Shown: one piece after another, positions 7,135-13,703 of the stretch
How positions within the stretch are numbered: position 1 is the stretch's first letter
Layout of the letters: every line of letters starts with the position of its first letter
Assembly (NCBI GenBank): GCA_050050615.1
Contig: JASFTV010000065.1
Span: forward strand, 1 to 13,703
Reading direction: 5' to 3'
Origin: JASFTV01 sp050050615
Lineage (GTDB): Bacteria > Desulfobacterota > DSM-4660 > Desulfatiglandales > HGW-15
Length of the DNA: 13,703 bases
Position numbers and translations under genes: made by a program
Notes under the pieces: generated by a model
Seen by the model: only the letters and a program-made list of their open reading frames with translations
Database searches by the model: none
Told to the model about the DNA's origin: nothing

Positions 7135-7233
7135 TCAGTCCTCCTTTGACAGCATTTCGTATGGAAAGGGTTTGGCCTGGCGCAGGAATTCGAAATTGGA
7201 GCCTTGATACAGGCCCTCGAGGATAAAAGGCAT
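7135..7233 (-). CDS. Possible 32-residue peptide in the operon
   Basis: A short reading frame starts at the base directly after the molybdoenzyme stop (TAAATG junction at 7236-7231) and ends 12 bases before the DUF6125-like start. The peptide begins MPFILEGLYQGSNFEF and ends EMLSKED, 32 residues of ordinary composition with no membrane segment. It exactly fills the gap between two genes and could be translated by restart after the upstream stop. It has no independent Shine-Dalgarno site apart from sequence inside the preceding gene. I do not recognise it, and chance cannot be excluded at this length. Confidence 0.4.
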   Translation of the reverse strand: MPFILEGLYQGSNFEFLRQAKPFPYEMLSKED

Positions 7234-7824
7234 TTAGAAATCAAAAACTTCACCGCCCTTTATCGGTTTGCGGACTCCAGTGTTGACGTCCAACGTCGAG
7301 CCAGGCTCAATGATACCTGATCGGGTATAGCCCCGATCTTCCCAGAAACCGCCGTACATGCGATCCACGAACTCTATGCGGCCCAGCCACTTAGCGCTCT
7401 TGTACCCATAGAGATGGGGGATAACCATTCGCAGCGGGCCGCCGTAAGCCAACTCCAAGGGCTCTCCTTCAACCGCATACACGAGGAGAACCCGGGGGTG
7501 GTCAAGATCCTTAAGACTCACTGTGGTGCTATACCCTTCTCCCAGACTGGTAAAGGTGGCGTGGGAGGCCTCCGGGAGTAAGCTAACAAAATTCATGAAC
7601 TCCCTCCAGAGGACGCCTTCCCAGGTTGCCCTTACCGACCAGCCGGACACGGAGGTCAAACGGGCGCTCGTAGCCGTTCGAGGCCATGATTTTATCTCTT
7701 CAAGAGAGCAAGTAAAAGGTTCCCGGATCAGCCCTTCCACCCTGAGTCGATAAGTCGCTTCATCCACTTTGGGAACGCCGCCAGCCCCAAAGCTTGGGGT
7801 TTTAAGCTTGCTTAAAATACTCAT
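7234..7824 (-). CDS. Molybdopterin-dependent oxidoreductase, sulfite oxidase fold (Cys ligand replaced)
   Basis: A 196-residue protein with the sulfite-oxidase/MsrP-type molybdopterin fold. Family features are YRLRVEGLI and CSLEEIKSWP at the N-terminal part, SGWSVRATWEGV around residues 60-71, and YGGPLRMVIPHLYGYKSAKWL followed by GFWEDRGY near the C terminus. I chose the ATG at 7824 because GGAGG lies five bases upstream; a longer in-frame reading from 7926 adds 34 residues with no family resemblance. There is no Tat signal, so it is likely cytoplasmic. The family's molybdenum-ligand cysteine, normally in a C-V-x-x-W-S motif, is Ser58 here (SVSGWS), so classical sulfite oxidase chemistry is doubtful. 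It heads the operon running to 4822. No haem or membrane partner is nearby. Confidence 0.82.
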   Translation of the reverse strand: MSILSKLKTPSFGAGGVPKVDEATYRLRVEGLIREPFTCSLEEIKSWPRTATSARLTSVSGWSVRATWEGVLWREFMNFVSLLPEASHATFTSLGEGYSTTVSLKDLDHPRVLLVYAVEGEPLELAYGGPLRMVIPHLYGYKSAKWLGRIEFVDRMYGGFWEDRGYTRSGIIEPGSTLDVNTGVRKPIKGGEVFDF

Positions 7825-7943
7825 CTTGGCCTCCGAAGGAGAATAACCGGCTTTCCAGCACTGTATCGAAATCCATCGCACTGCAGCATACCAGTCTCCT
7901 GTATCACATATTCCTGTCGTATGCACTGATAGCCTGTTCCTGA

Positions 7944-8000
7944 AAGACGATATCTGTCAAAGATCAGACCACTTCCTCCGGACGCCTTAGATATCGTCTT
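7944..8000. repeat. Twelve-base perfect inverted repeat
   Basis: AAGACGATATCT at 7944-7955 is exactly reverse-complemented by AGATATCGTCTT at 7989-8000, with 33 bases between. It lies upstream of the molybdoenzyme gene (120 bases before its start on the minus strand). It could be an extended hairpin in the leader RNA or an operator. No T-run follows on either strand. Confidence 0.5.
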
Positions 8001-8001
8001 G

Positions 8002-8032
8002 CCTCCGGCCCATAGGGCCTACGCCCCGGAGG
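8002..8032. repeat. GC-rich palindrome CCTCCGG...CCGGAGG
   Basis: CCTCCGG (8002-8008) pairs with CCGGAGG (8026-8032), with a loop containing GGCCCATAGGGCC-like sequence. The minus strand of 9977-10034 holds a similar core: CCTCCGGCC followed five bases later by GCCTA. The two may belong to the same short palindromic repeat family. Confidence 0.4.
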
Positions 8033-8104
8033 GAAGGAATGGGCCATCACTCAATAAATCCGAAAACACAATCTTCTTGTATTCAAATTTGTGGCACACG
8101 GCAC

Positions 8105-8486
8105 TAGTGTGTTGTAACAGAAATAACTTATCGAAATGAGAATGACGACCGGGGTCCGTCGGCGTTGGTCTCTCAGATCCGCAACTCAAATTTGCAAAGG
8201 GCTCCTTTCACGCCCCCATAACATCAATAGGTGCCCCGGGCAGGCCCGCCCGCCAGCGCGAGCCGCTCCCCGGCCCATACCGGCCCGGGACGGGCAGGCG
8301 AGGCGGGCGGGCACAGAAGAGTATCTTCGCTTGAAAGCGGCTCTTATGGGGCTGCTCTGGGGCGACTGGCAAAAATCTGGTGCCGTTGAAAGCGCTACGG
8401 AGCGCATAGTTGCGGTCTGGACGACCAACGCCGACGGCCCCCGCTGCGATTGAAGGTTGTCAAGTTATTTGCGATACACAATACTA
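8105..8486. mobile_element. Structured TIR element, complete copy (IS630/Tc1-like MITE candidate)
   Basis: A roughly 380-bp imperfect palindrome with no credible gene. The left end CTAGTGTGTTGTAAC at 8104 mirrors the right end, whose complement reads CTAGTATTGTGTATC from 8487. Both are followed by AAATAACTT. The arms continue with a perfect 15-base complement (8156-8170 with 8423-8437) and CCGCAAC/GTTGCGG (8179-8185 with 8409-8415). The interior has CCCGCCCGCC/GGCGGGCGGG (8245-8254 with 8302-8311) and two crossing pairs: CCCCATAA with TTATGGGG (8214-8221, 8344-8351) and AGGTGCCCC with GGGGCGACT (8229-8237, 8359-8367). A second copy starts at 13397. TA flanked as CTAG at both ends matches the known IS630 target preference. 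The right-hand CTAG holds the citrate synthase stop codon. Confidence 0.8.
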
Positions 8487-9773
8487 GGCCCTTTTATCTA
8501 TAGGGATGTAATCTCTCTCATTCAGGCCGACGTAGACCTGTCGGGGCCTGTGGAGCTTCCAGTCCGGGTCGTCGATACTCTCCTTCCATTGGCTAATCCA
8601 TCCGGGTAAGCGTCCTATGGCGAACATGACCGTAAACATGTTAAGGGGAATTCCTATTGCTCTCAAAAGAATGCCGCTATAAAAATCCACATTGGGATAG
8701 AGATGGTGATCAATAAAGTAGGGATCTTTTACCGCGACCTCCTCCAATCTTTTGGCAATATTCAGCAGGGGATCCTGCCACTTGAGCTTTTTTAGCACCC
8801 TGTTGCACGCTTTTTCAATGATGCGTGCCCTCGGATCATAGGTCTTGTAGACCCGGTGTCCAAATCCCATAAGCCGAAAGGGGTCTTTTTTGTCCTTGGC
8901 TCTCGCGATGAAGGGGGCCACGTCCCCACCGCTCTTCTGTATGGCGCTGAGCATTTCGATCACGGCCTGATTCGCCCCCCCGTGCAGGGGTCCCCACAGA
9001 GCGCATATCCCGGCCGATATGGCTGCATAAAGATTGACCCTAGCGCTGCCTACCAATCGCACAGCTGCGGTGGAGCAGTTCTGTTCATGATCGGCATGGA
9101 CGATCCAGAAAACGTTCATGGCATTTACGAGGTCTTGGTCAATCTGATATGGCCGGACGGGCGAATGAAACATCATGTTCAAGAAGTTGGCCGGATAAGT
9201 TAAGTCATGCCTTGGATAGACAACTGTGTGGCCCCTTGAGATTTTGTAGGACATGGCTGCCATGGTTCTTACCTTAGAAAGAATCCTGGTAAAGGTGACG
9301 TTGATTTCCTCTTCCTCCGATCTCTCAGGGAGTTCGGGATAGAAGCCTCGCAGAGCGTTGACCATGGAGGAAAGGATGCCCATAGGGTGAGCTCTTCGGG
9401 GAAAGTTCTCAAAGAACTGACGCATGTCCTCATGCACAAGGGAGTGGTCGTTCAAAAGGACAGAGAAGCGATTCAGTTGCTTTCGGGTTGGGAGGTCACC
9501 GTTGATCAACATGTAGGCTGTCTCCACAAAGGTGGAATGTTCAGCCAGTTGTTCTATGGGGATGCCGTGGTATCGAAGGATCCCCTTTTCGCCGTCCATA
9601 AAGGTAATGCTGCTTCTACAGGAGCCCGTATTCGCGTAACCAGGGTCAAGGGTTATGAACCCGGTCTCCTTACGCAGCTTGGAAATATCGACAGCTCTTT
9701 CCCCTTCAGTGCCGGTAACGATCGGCAATTCGTATGTTCTTCCGTCAATGATCAATTTGGCTTTCTGTTCCAT
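8484..9773 (-). CDS. gltA: Citrate synthase
   Basis: Citrate synthase (type II, E. coli GltA-like), condensing acetyl-CoA and oxaloacetate to citrate in the cytoplasm. It has 429 residues, normal for the hexameric bacterial form. All three catalytic residues are present: His264 in GPLHGGANQ, His306 in GFGHRVYK and Asp363 in PNVDFYSG. The N-terminal domain typical of the type II enzyme is present (residues 1-60, including GFITLDPGYANTGSC). The start at 9773 has AAGG about ten bases upstream. The gene seems monocistronic: a 557-base region lies upstream and a structured mobile element abuts the stop codon. The stop TAG lies inside the element's terminal CTAG, so the coding region is intact but its native terminator has been separated or replaced. 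Confidence 0.97.
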   Translation of the reverse strand: MEQKAKLIIDGRTYELPIVTGTEGERAVDISKLRKETGFITLDPGYANTGSCRSSITFMDGEKGILRYHGIPIEQLAEHSTFVETAYMLINGDLPTRKQLNRFSVLLNDHSLVHEDMRQFFENFPRRAHPMGILSSMVNALRGFYPELPERSEEEEINVTFTRILSKVRTMAAMSYKISRGHTVVYPRHDLTYPANFLNMMFHSPVRPYQIDQDLVNAMNVFWIVHADHEQNCSTAAVRLVGSARVNLYAAISAGICALWGPLHGGANQAVIEMLSAIQKSGGDVAPFIARAKDKKDPFRLMGFGHRVYKTYDPRARIIEKACNRVLKKLKWQDPLLNIAKRLEEVAVKDPYFIDHHLYPNVDFYSGILLRAIGIPLNMFTVMFAIGRLPGWISQWKESIDDPDWKLHRPRQVYVGLNERDYIPIDKRA

Positions 9774-9814
9774 CGGTTTTGCCTTTCTGAAATCTACAAA
9801 AACCGCGGCAGAGG

Positions 9815-9834
9815 CCCCGTCCGGAAGGGCGGGG
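9815..9834. other. GC hairpin in the citrate synthase leader
   Basis: CCCCGTCC (9815-9822) pairs with GGGCGGGG (9827-9834), one G-T pair, closing a GGAA loop on the plus strand. On the minus strand it lies 42 bases before the citrate synthase start. A further GC stem (CGGGG/CCCCG, about 9875-9890) is next to it. Both would be in the 5' leader of the citrate synthase mRNA and could affect its translation. Confidence 0.4.
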
Positions 9835-9976
9835 TGAATGGCGCGCAGTTTTTGTGGGGGTACACGGGGCTTGCCCCCCGGTTTCTAAAACGACTTTAAG
9901 TGGTCTATCAACCACGCTCAAAAGCGTTCGCATGGACTATTGTCTCTGGTTGAAATGCGTTTCCCGGCCGTGAACC

Positions 9977-10034
9977 TTTTTCTCCCCTCGGGGCCGCTTC
10001 CAGCCCCTAGGCTTACAGGCCGGAGGGAGAAAAA
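9977..10034. repeat. Long palindrome upstream of citrate synthase
   Basis: TTTTTCTCCC (9977-9986) is perfectly complementary to GGGAGAAAAA (10025-10034). Inside, GGCC pairs with GGCC (9992-9995 with 10018-10021), and AGCC/GGCT (10002-10005 with 10010-10013) caps the structure. The A and T tracts belong to the stem, so it is not a standard terminator. It looks like a REP-type repeat. Confidence 0.5.
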
Positions 10035-10330
10035 CGTCATGGGCTCCCTCAGCGGGGTAAAGAGATAGAGTAATGAGGCCTTAGCCATGCGAACACTTTT
10101 GAACGATACCCCTTGATCCTTATAAAACAATAGGACGAACAGGGCAAAAGGTCAAAAAAGACGTCATTTAGCCTCTGTTGGGCTGATTTTCACCCTGTGC
10201 GCGGGCAACCATGGGAGGTATTTGATCCATTAAACCATAAAGAAGAAGATTTCAATGGTTTTAGTGGTAGAGATTGATTTTGCACCCGGAATGGATATGG
10301 AGTAAAAGACGGAGAATGGAGCGCGAAAAC

Positions 10331-11626
10331 CTAAATAGCCCTTGCAACGTAGTATAGCACTGTCACCGCAACCATGACGCTTAGGGTAGGCAGAATCAGG
10401 TATCGGTAGCTTTTCATCAGACTTGCCTTGTAATAGTCCTTGGTCACCAGAAAACAGAGATGAACCGGCGAGAGCATCATCCCCATAAAACCGAATGTAT
10501 AAGCCAATGCCGCAAAGGACAGGTATTCCAAGAGAGTGTTTGTGGGAAACATAGGTATGAGCAGCGGAAAAGAGGTTCCCACGAATCCGATCGCGATACC
10601 CGTGATGAAACCTGATACAAAAGGCATCGTGAGGACAATCAGGATAACAGGAATTCTGTAAGCCATCAGTTCATTGCGAATCTGGACGACGGCCTGGCTC
10701 TCGATCAACAGGCCTTGAAAAACCATAATGGCCAAGACAAGGAGCAACATTGGCAGGATGCTCCTGTCCAGCAGAGCCGATCGGAGTTGTCTGAAGCGGA
10801 TATGGTTGACACGGCAGACCCAAATAATAGAGGCCAAAAGCCCAGGTAAGATGGAGAGGGCCCCGGATACCCTCACACGGAAACCTACAAGTCCCAAGAC
10901 CCCAACCGCGCCGGCCAGTGTGACAATGACAAAAACCACTATCAAGATCGGCATGATCTCCCACAAGAACGCCTTTATACCGATCCAGGAAATCTCCCCC
11001 TCGTATTGCCGCCTCTCTGCTTTTCCGATGGGTTTTAGGATAAAGATCACACCTGCCAGCAGGGAAATCAGCGTCATGGGCGCCATAACGGCCATATATC
11101 GCCATGTCTCAACCTTCAAAAGGACCACAGCCAGGACCACCCCCGGGTAGAGGGGCCACCAGTACTCCCAGATATGCCGGAACCAGTAATTGAGGATGGT
11201 CTTTTGTTCACTGGTCACAGACTGCTTGCCAAGAGATGTCTCAACCATGGGCGCAGAAAAGAGGGCACCACCCGGCATGGGCAGGAGTCCGATAAGGGCT
11301 GTCATAACTGAACCGACGGTACGAGCATCCTTGGAGAGGCGGGTGAAGCTCTCAACCAATCTGTCCATCTGCCCGGCCTCTTTCATAAGCTTGCTTATGA
11401 CCAGGATGAGTCCTACAATCAAGACGAGGCTGATAGATTGCGGTCTGGCGACACAGATCAGGGCGACATGCATCCAACGAAGAGGGCTCAATGCCATCGA
11501 CAGCCCAAGAACCAGCGATCCAATCAAGAGAGAGAGGCTCAGTGGGAGACGAAGACGGTTCAAGGTCAAGATGAGACCAAATACTGCAAAAACTTTTGCG
11601 AGAGCCGGAATCGGTAAGACCCCCAT
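10331..11626 (-). CDS. DUF401 family integral membrane protein
   Basis: A 431-residue inner-membrane protein of the DUF401 family, with about ten to twelve hydrophobic helices across its length and no signal peptide. Family-typical motifs are LLPMPGGALFSAPMV near residue 113, FRHIWEYWWPLYPG near 149, and GFITGIAIGFVGTSFPLL in the C-terminal half. The paired re-entrant-like Gly/Pro motifs resemble those of ion-transporter superfamily permeases (gluconate- or citrate-type), so a carboxylate or similar anion transporter is possible. That is inference only. The ATG at 11626 is the earliest possible start because an in-frame TGA lies nine bases upstream; no clear Shine-Dalgarno site precedes it. 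It follows pyruvate kinase on the same strand after 212 bases. Confidence 0.88.
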   Translation of the reverse strand: MGVLPIPALAKVFAVFGLILTLNRLRLPLSLSLLIGSLVLGLSMALSPLRWMHVALICVARPQSISLVLIVGLILVISKLMKEAGQMDRLVESFTRLSKDARTVGSVMTALIGLLPMPGGALFSAPMVETSLGKQSVTSEQKTILNYWFRHIWEYWWPLYPGVVLAVVLLKVETWRYMAVMAPMTLISLLAGVIFILKPIGKAERRQYEGEISWIGIKAFLWEIMPILIVVFVIVTLAGAVGVLGLVGFRVRVSGALSILPGLLASIIWVCRVNHIRFRQLRSALLDRSILPMLLLVLAIMVFQGLLIESQAVVQIRNELMAYRIPVILIVLTMPFVSGFITGIAIGFVGTSFPLLIPMFPTNTLLEYLSFAALAYTFGFMGMMLSPVHLCFLVTKDYYKASLMKSYRYLILPTLSVMVAVTVLYYVARAI

Positions 11627-11726
11627 TTCAAGTCAATTTAGAAACCTGCGTCCCTTTGGATGCAATTAGAGAAAACAACCTCTTGCAGCAAGCGGCGATA
11701 CGGGGTATCGGAGTGATGGAGCCTGC

Positions 11727-11803
11727 CTTGGCGCTTTGAAACGAGTACCATCCAGTGCCGACGCGACCTTTGCCAAGGATAGCCCATGTAAATCGGTACT
11801 CGT
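11727..11803. repeat. Crossing inverted repeats downstream of pyruvate kinase
   Basis: ACGAGTACC (11741-11749) is perfectly complementary to GGTACTCGT (11795-11803). A second pair, CCTTGGC (11727-11733) and GCCAAGG (11772-11778), interleaves with it, so the two stems cross rather than nest. The region lies in the 212-base gap between the pyruvate kinase stop and the DUF401 start. No T-run follows on the minus strand. Confidence 0.45.
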
Positions 11804-11838
11804 CAGTTCAGGTCTGGGCCAGGGTACTGGAGTCTTTT

Positions 11839-13242
11839 TCACAATCTTTTGACCCGGACCATGTTGGTCGTCCCGGCTACCCAGACGGGATGACCCGAGG
11901 TAATAATCACCAAGTCCCCTTTTGAGACAAGACGCGTCTCCATGGCAGAACGCGCTGCGTTCTCGATCATGTCGTCCGTATCCGTATGGTCCGGCACGAG
12001 ACGAGGGATGCAGCCCCAGAAAAGGGGCAGCCTCTGTACCGTTGTTCGGTTCGGAGACAACGCGAGAACAGGTCTCCTTGGCCTGAAGCGGGAGATGTGC
12101 CTCGCTGTGAGACCGGATTGGGTGGGCGCCACGATCGCGGCTGCATCCAAGTGGTCGGCCAGAACACAAGAAGCATGGGCCACGGATTCCGAGATATCGT
12201 TTCTGGGGATCAATTGCAAATACTCAAGATGAGGAAAGCCGTCTTCAGCGCTTTGCATAATGCGAGCCATGAAACGGACCGCTTCGATAGGATAGGAACC
12301 GCTAGCCGTCTCTTCAGAAAGCATGACCGCATCGGTTCCATCCAGTACAGCGTTTGCGACGTCCGTCGCCTCGGCGCGGGTCGGACGCGGTGAATCTACC
12401 ATGGAGCGGAGCATCTGGGTGGCGGTGATGACCGGCCTCCCCAGTATATTCGCCTTGCGGATCAGCATCTTCTGAATGTTGGGGACCTTTTCCAAAGGGA
12501 TCTCCACACCGAGGTCACCTCGGGCGACCATGATACCATCCGATGCTTCCATAATCTCGTCGATACGCTCAATAGCCTCATGCTTTTCAATCTTTGCTAT
12601 GACGGGCGTGCTCTTTTCTCTTTGGAGGATCTGATCTTTCACGCTCATAATGTCCTCAGCATGTCTAACAAAGGAAAGAGCGACATAATCCACATCGTGT
12701 TCCAGGCCAAAGAGGAGGTCCTCCCTGTCCTTTTCGGTCAGGGAGGGGGTTTGGACACTCCCTGCGGGCAGATTAATACCCTTGTGGGAGGTGAGAACGC
12801 CTCCGGTGATAACCTCACAAACGATCTCGGAATGATTTGTCTGCCTTACAGTCAGTTCCATGGTCCCATCGGCCAACAGGATCCGATCGCCTTCTCGCAC
12901 TTCACGGGGCAAATCGGCATAGGAGATAGAGACACGGTCCTTATTTCCTTCCACGTCCTTGCTGGTCAAAACAAAGGTCTGGCCCGCCTCAAGTCGTAAG
13001 CCCGGTTCAGGGATGATACCCACCCGGATCTTGGGCCCTGCGAGGTCCTGGAGTATGGCGACGGGCTGATTCAGTTCCCCTGAGACCTTTCGGATAATGC
13101 GGATTTTTTCCTTGTGTTCTTCTCGATTTCCGTGTGAAAAGTTAAGCCTGGCCACGTCCATCCCGCTTCGAATCATCTCCCTGACGATTTCAGGCGATTC
13201 GCTGGCTGGACCTATGGTACATACAATCTTTGTCATTGGCAT
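11839..13242 (-). CDS. pyk: Pyruvate kinase
   Basis: Pyruvate kinase, transferring phosphate from phosphoenolpyruvate to ADP in the last step of glycolysis; cytoplasmic, usually tetrameric. It has 467 residues, the common bacterial length without an extra C-terminal domain. The barrel begins TKIVCTIGPAS and MDVARLNFSHG. The B domain spans roughly residues 70-165. Active-site residues include K217 and E219 in AKIEKHEAIERID and D243 in ARGDLGVEIP. The motif TATQMLRSM and the SPRPTRAEATDVANAVLDGTD region follow. The C domain is residues 345-467 and ends GTTNMVRVKRL. The start at 13242 has GAGG upstream; ATG at 13236 is an alternative. Its promoter is probably at 13365-13338, and the second structured mobile element lies just beyond that. 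Confidence 0.97.
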   Translation of the reverse strand: MPMTKIVCTIGPASESPEIVREMIRSGMDVARLNFSHGNREEHKEKIRIIRKVSGELNQPVAILQDLAGPKIRVGIIPEPGLRLEAGQTFVLTSKDVEGNKDRVSISYADLPREVREGDRILLADGTMELTVRQTNHSEIVCEVITGGVLTSHKGINLPAGSVQTPSLTEKDREDLLFGLEHDVDYVALSFVRHAEDIMSVKDQILQREKSTPVIAKIEKHEAIERIDEIMEASDGIMVARGDLGVEIPLEKVPNIQKMLIRKANILGRPVITATQMLRSMVDSPRPTRAEATDVANAVLDGTDAVMLSEETASGSYPIEAVRFMARIMQSAEDGFPHLEYLQLIPRNDISESVAHASCVLADHLDAAAIVAPTQSGLTARHISRFRPRRPVLALSPNRTTVQRLPLFWGCIPRLVPDHTDTDDMIENAARSAMETRLVSKGDLVIITSGHPVWVAGTTNMVRVKRL

Positions 13243-13337
13243 GGGACTACACCTCTTATCCCCGAGCTTAGGGTGGGGCCTCGGAATATCCGGTTAGATC
13301 GTTCCATTTCATTGAATGCGGATCCTTTGAGACTATA

Positions 13338-13365
13338 TTTATATTGATACGGTGGTATTTATCAA
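13338..13365 (-). promoter_or_regulatory. Probable pyruvate kinase promoter
   Basis: On the minus strand, TTGATA (13365-13360) and TATAAA (13343-13338) are separated by 16 bases, about 95 bases before the pyruvate kinase start. An inverted repeat TTGATA/TATCAA (13344-13349 with 13360-13365) overlaps the spacer and -35 box and could be an operator. The regulator is unknown. Confidence 0.5.
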
Positions 13366-13396
13366 ATGTTTTATGATGCCAAAATCTTCCAGCGCC

Positions 13397-13703
13397 TAGT
13401 ATCGTGTCCCAGAAATGACCTTAATATGTCGTTATAAGGATAGGAGGATTCATGCCATTGAGGGCCGCCGGGGGTCTCTCCTCAGAGCCGCAACATTTCG
13501 TCAGGTACCTTGTGGCCGCCCCCAAATCTTTAATAGACGCCCCGGATTGGCCCGCCACGAATCATGGCGGGCAGGCACAGAAGATCAAGGTTGCAACAAT
13601 GCTCATCCTTTGGGGCTGCTTCGAGGCGCCTATTATGAGCTTGGTGCCGTTGAAAGGGCCCGGGACGAATGTTGGTTGCGACTCTGAGGAGAGAGCCCAC
13701 GGC
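13397..13703. mobile_element. Structured TIR element, second copy (truncated by window end)
   Basis: The left end CTAGTATCGTGTCCC at 13396 matches the ends of the 8105-8486 element and is followed by AGAAATGACCTT. Shared blocks in the same order include GTCTCTC...CCGCAAC, CGCCCCCA, GGCACAGAAGA, GGGGCTGCT and GGTGCCGTTGAAAG. The arms pair through CTCTCCTCAGAG with CTCTGAGGAGAG (13476-13487, 13682-13693), and the hairpin CCCGCC/GGCGGG is at 13551-13571. The crossing pairs recur with different bases: CCCCAAA/TTTGGGG and TAATAGACGCC/GGCGCCTATTA (13531-13541, 13625-13635). By symmetry the right end should lie about 75 bases past the window. It sits upstream of the pyruvate kinase promoter. Confidence 0.75.

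Larger units (their letters stand above)
9774..10330. other. Intergenic region upstream of citrate synthase
   Basis: No gene is supported in these 557 bases. They hold the leader hairpins, a small stem GTGGT/ACCAC (9900-9915), the large palindrome at 9977-10034 and, nearer the DUF401 gene, AAACCAT/ATGGTTT (10232-10238 with 10255-10261). The best minus-strand promoter guess for citrate synthase is TTGATA (9911-9906) and TTAGAA (9888-9883), 17 bases apart; the -10 match is poor. Confidence 0.4.

Noticed and set aside
7825..7926. 34-residue N-terminal extension of the molybdoenzyme
   Set aside because: No family resemblance, no Tat signal, and a good ribosome site directly before the ATG at 7824 marks the shorter start.
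8136..8453. Open frames on both strands inside the structured element
   Set aside because: They arise from GC-rich palindromic sequence; the second element copy does not preserve the frames, whereas it preserves the pairing.
1..13703. tRNA, rRNA, CRISPR array, transposase or phage genes
   Set aside because: No cloverleaf with a T-loop, regularly spaced repeats, or transposase- or phage-like protein was visible on either strand.

Overview
The window reads like a chromosome segment of an anaerobic, Desulfobacterota-type (deltaproteobacterial) bacterium of moderate GC. This placement is an inference. It rests on a MtaA-like methyltransferase beside a MtaC-like corrinoid protein, a DUF6125-like gene and a DUF401 permease-like gene, next to ordinary central metabolism genes (citrate synthase, pyruvate kinase). 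There is no rRNA, tRNA, CRISPR array, phage or transposase gene that I can see.

Layout. Positions 1-4694 carry plus-strand genes: a small unknown protein (155-436), a zinc-dependent corrinoid methyltransferase (595-1608), a corrinoid-binding protein (1891-2535), an unknown 120-residue protein (3109-3471) and a YitT-family membrane protein (3783-4694). From 4822 onward every gene is on the minus strand. A compact operon is read from 7824 down to 4822: sulfite-oxidase-fold molybdoenzyme, a possible 32-residue peptide, a DUF6125-like protein, a TIGR02757 protein and a TIGR01777 sugar-epimerase-like protein. It is followed by single genes for citrate synthase (9773-8484), a DUF401 membrane protein (11626-10331) and pyruvate kinase (13242-11839).

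How genes work together. The methyltransferase and corrinoid protein form a methyl-transfer pair: the corrinoid protein carries a methyl group on cobalt and the zinc enzyme moves it to or from a thiol or pterin acceptor. The substrate-specific partner (MtaB or MttB type) is not in the window. Citrate synthase and pyruvate kinase supply the TCA entry and the last step of glycolysis. The membrane proteins and the 7824-4822 operon have no established substrate.

The most interesting content is between genes. (1) A roughly 380-bp structured repeat occurs twice, complete at 8105-8486 and cut by the window end at 13397-13703. Its ends read CTAG, like an IS630/Tc1-type insertion at a TA. Its interior has two mutually crossing complementary segment pairs (pseudoknot order) whose sequences differ between the copies while complementarity is kept. 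That pattern suggests a mobile element carrying a structured RNA or single-stranded DNA fold. (2) A different, about 206-bp palindromic MITE sits between the methyltransferase and corrinoid genes, exactly at the methyltransferase stop codon, with a TACTA direct repeat. (3) A perfect consensus sigma-70 promoter at 2755-2783 is followed at once by a terminator-like hairpin. (4) The molybdoenzyme has serine where the family has its molybdenum-ligand cysteine.
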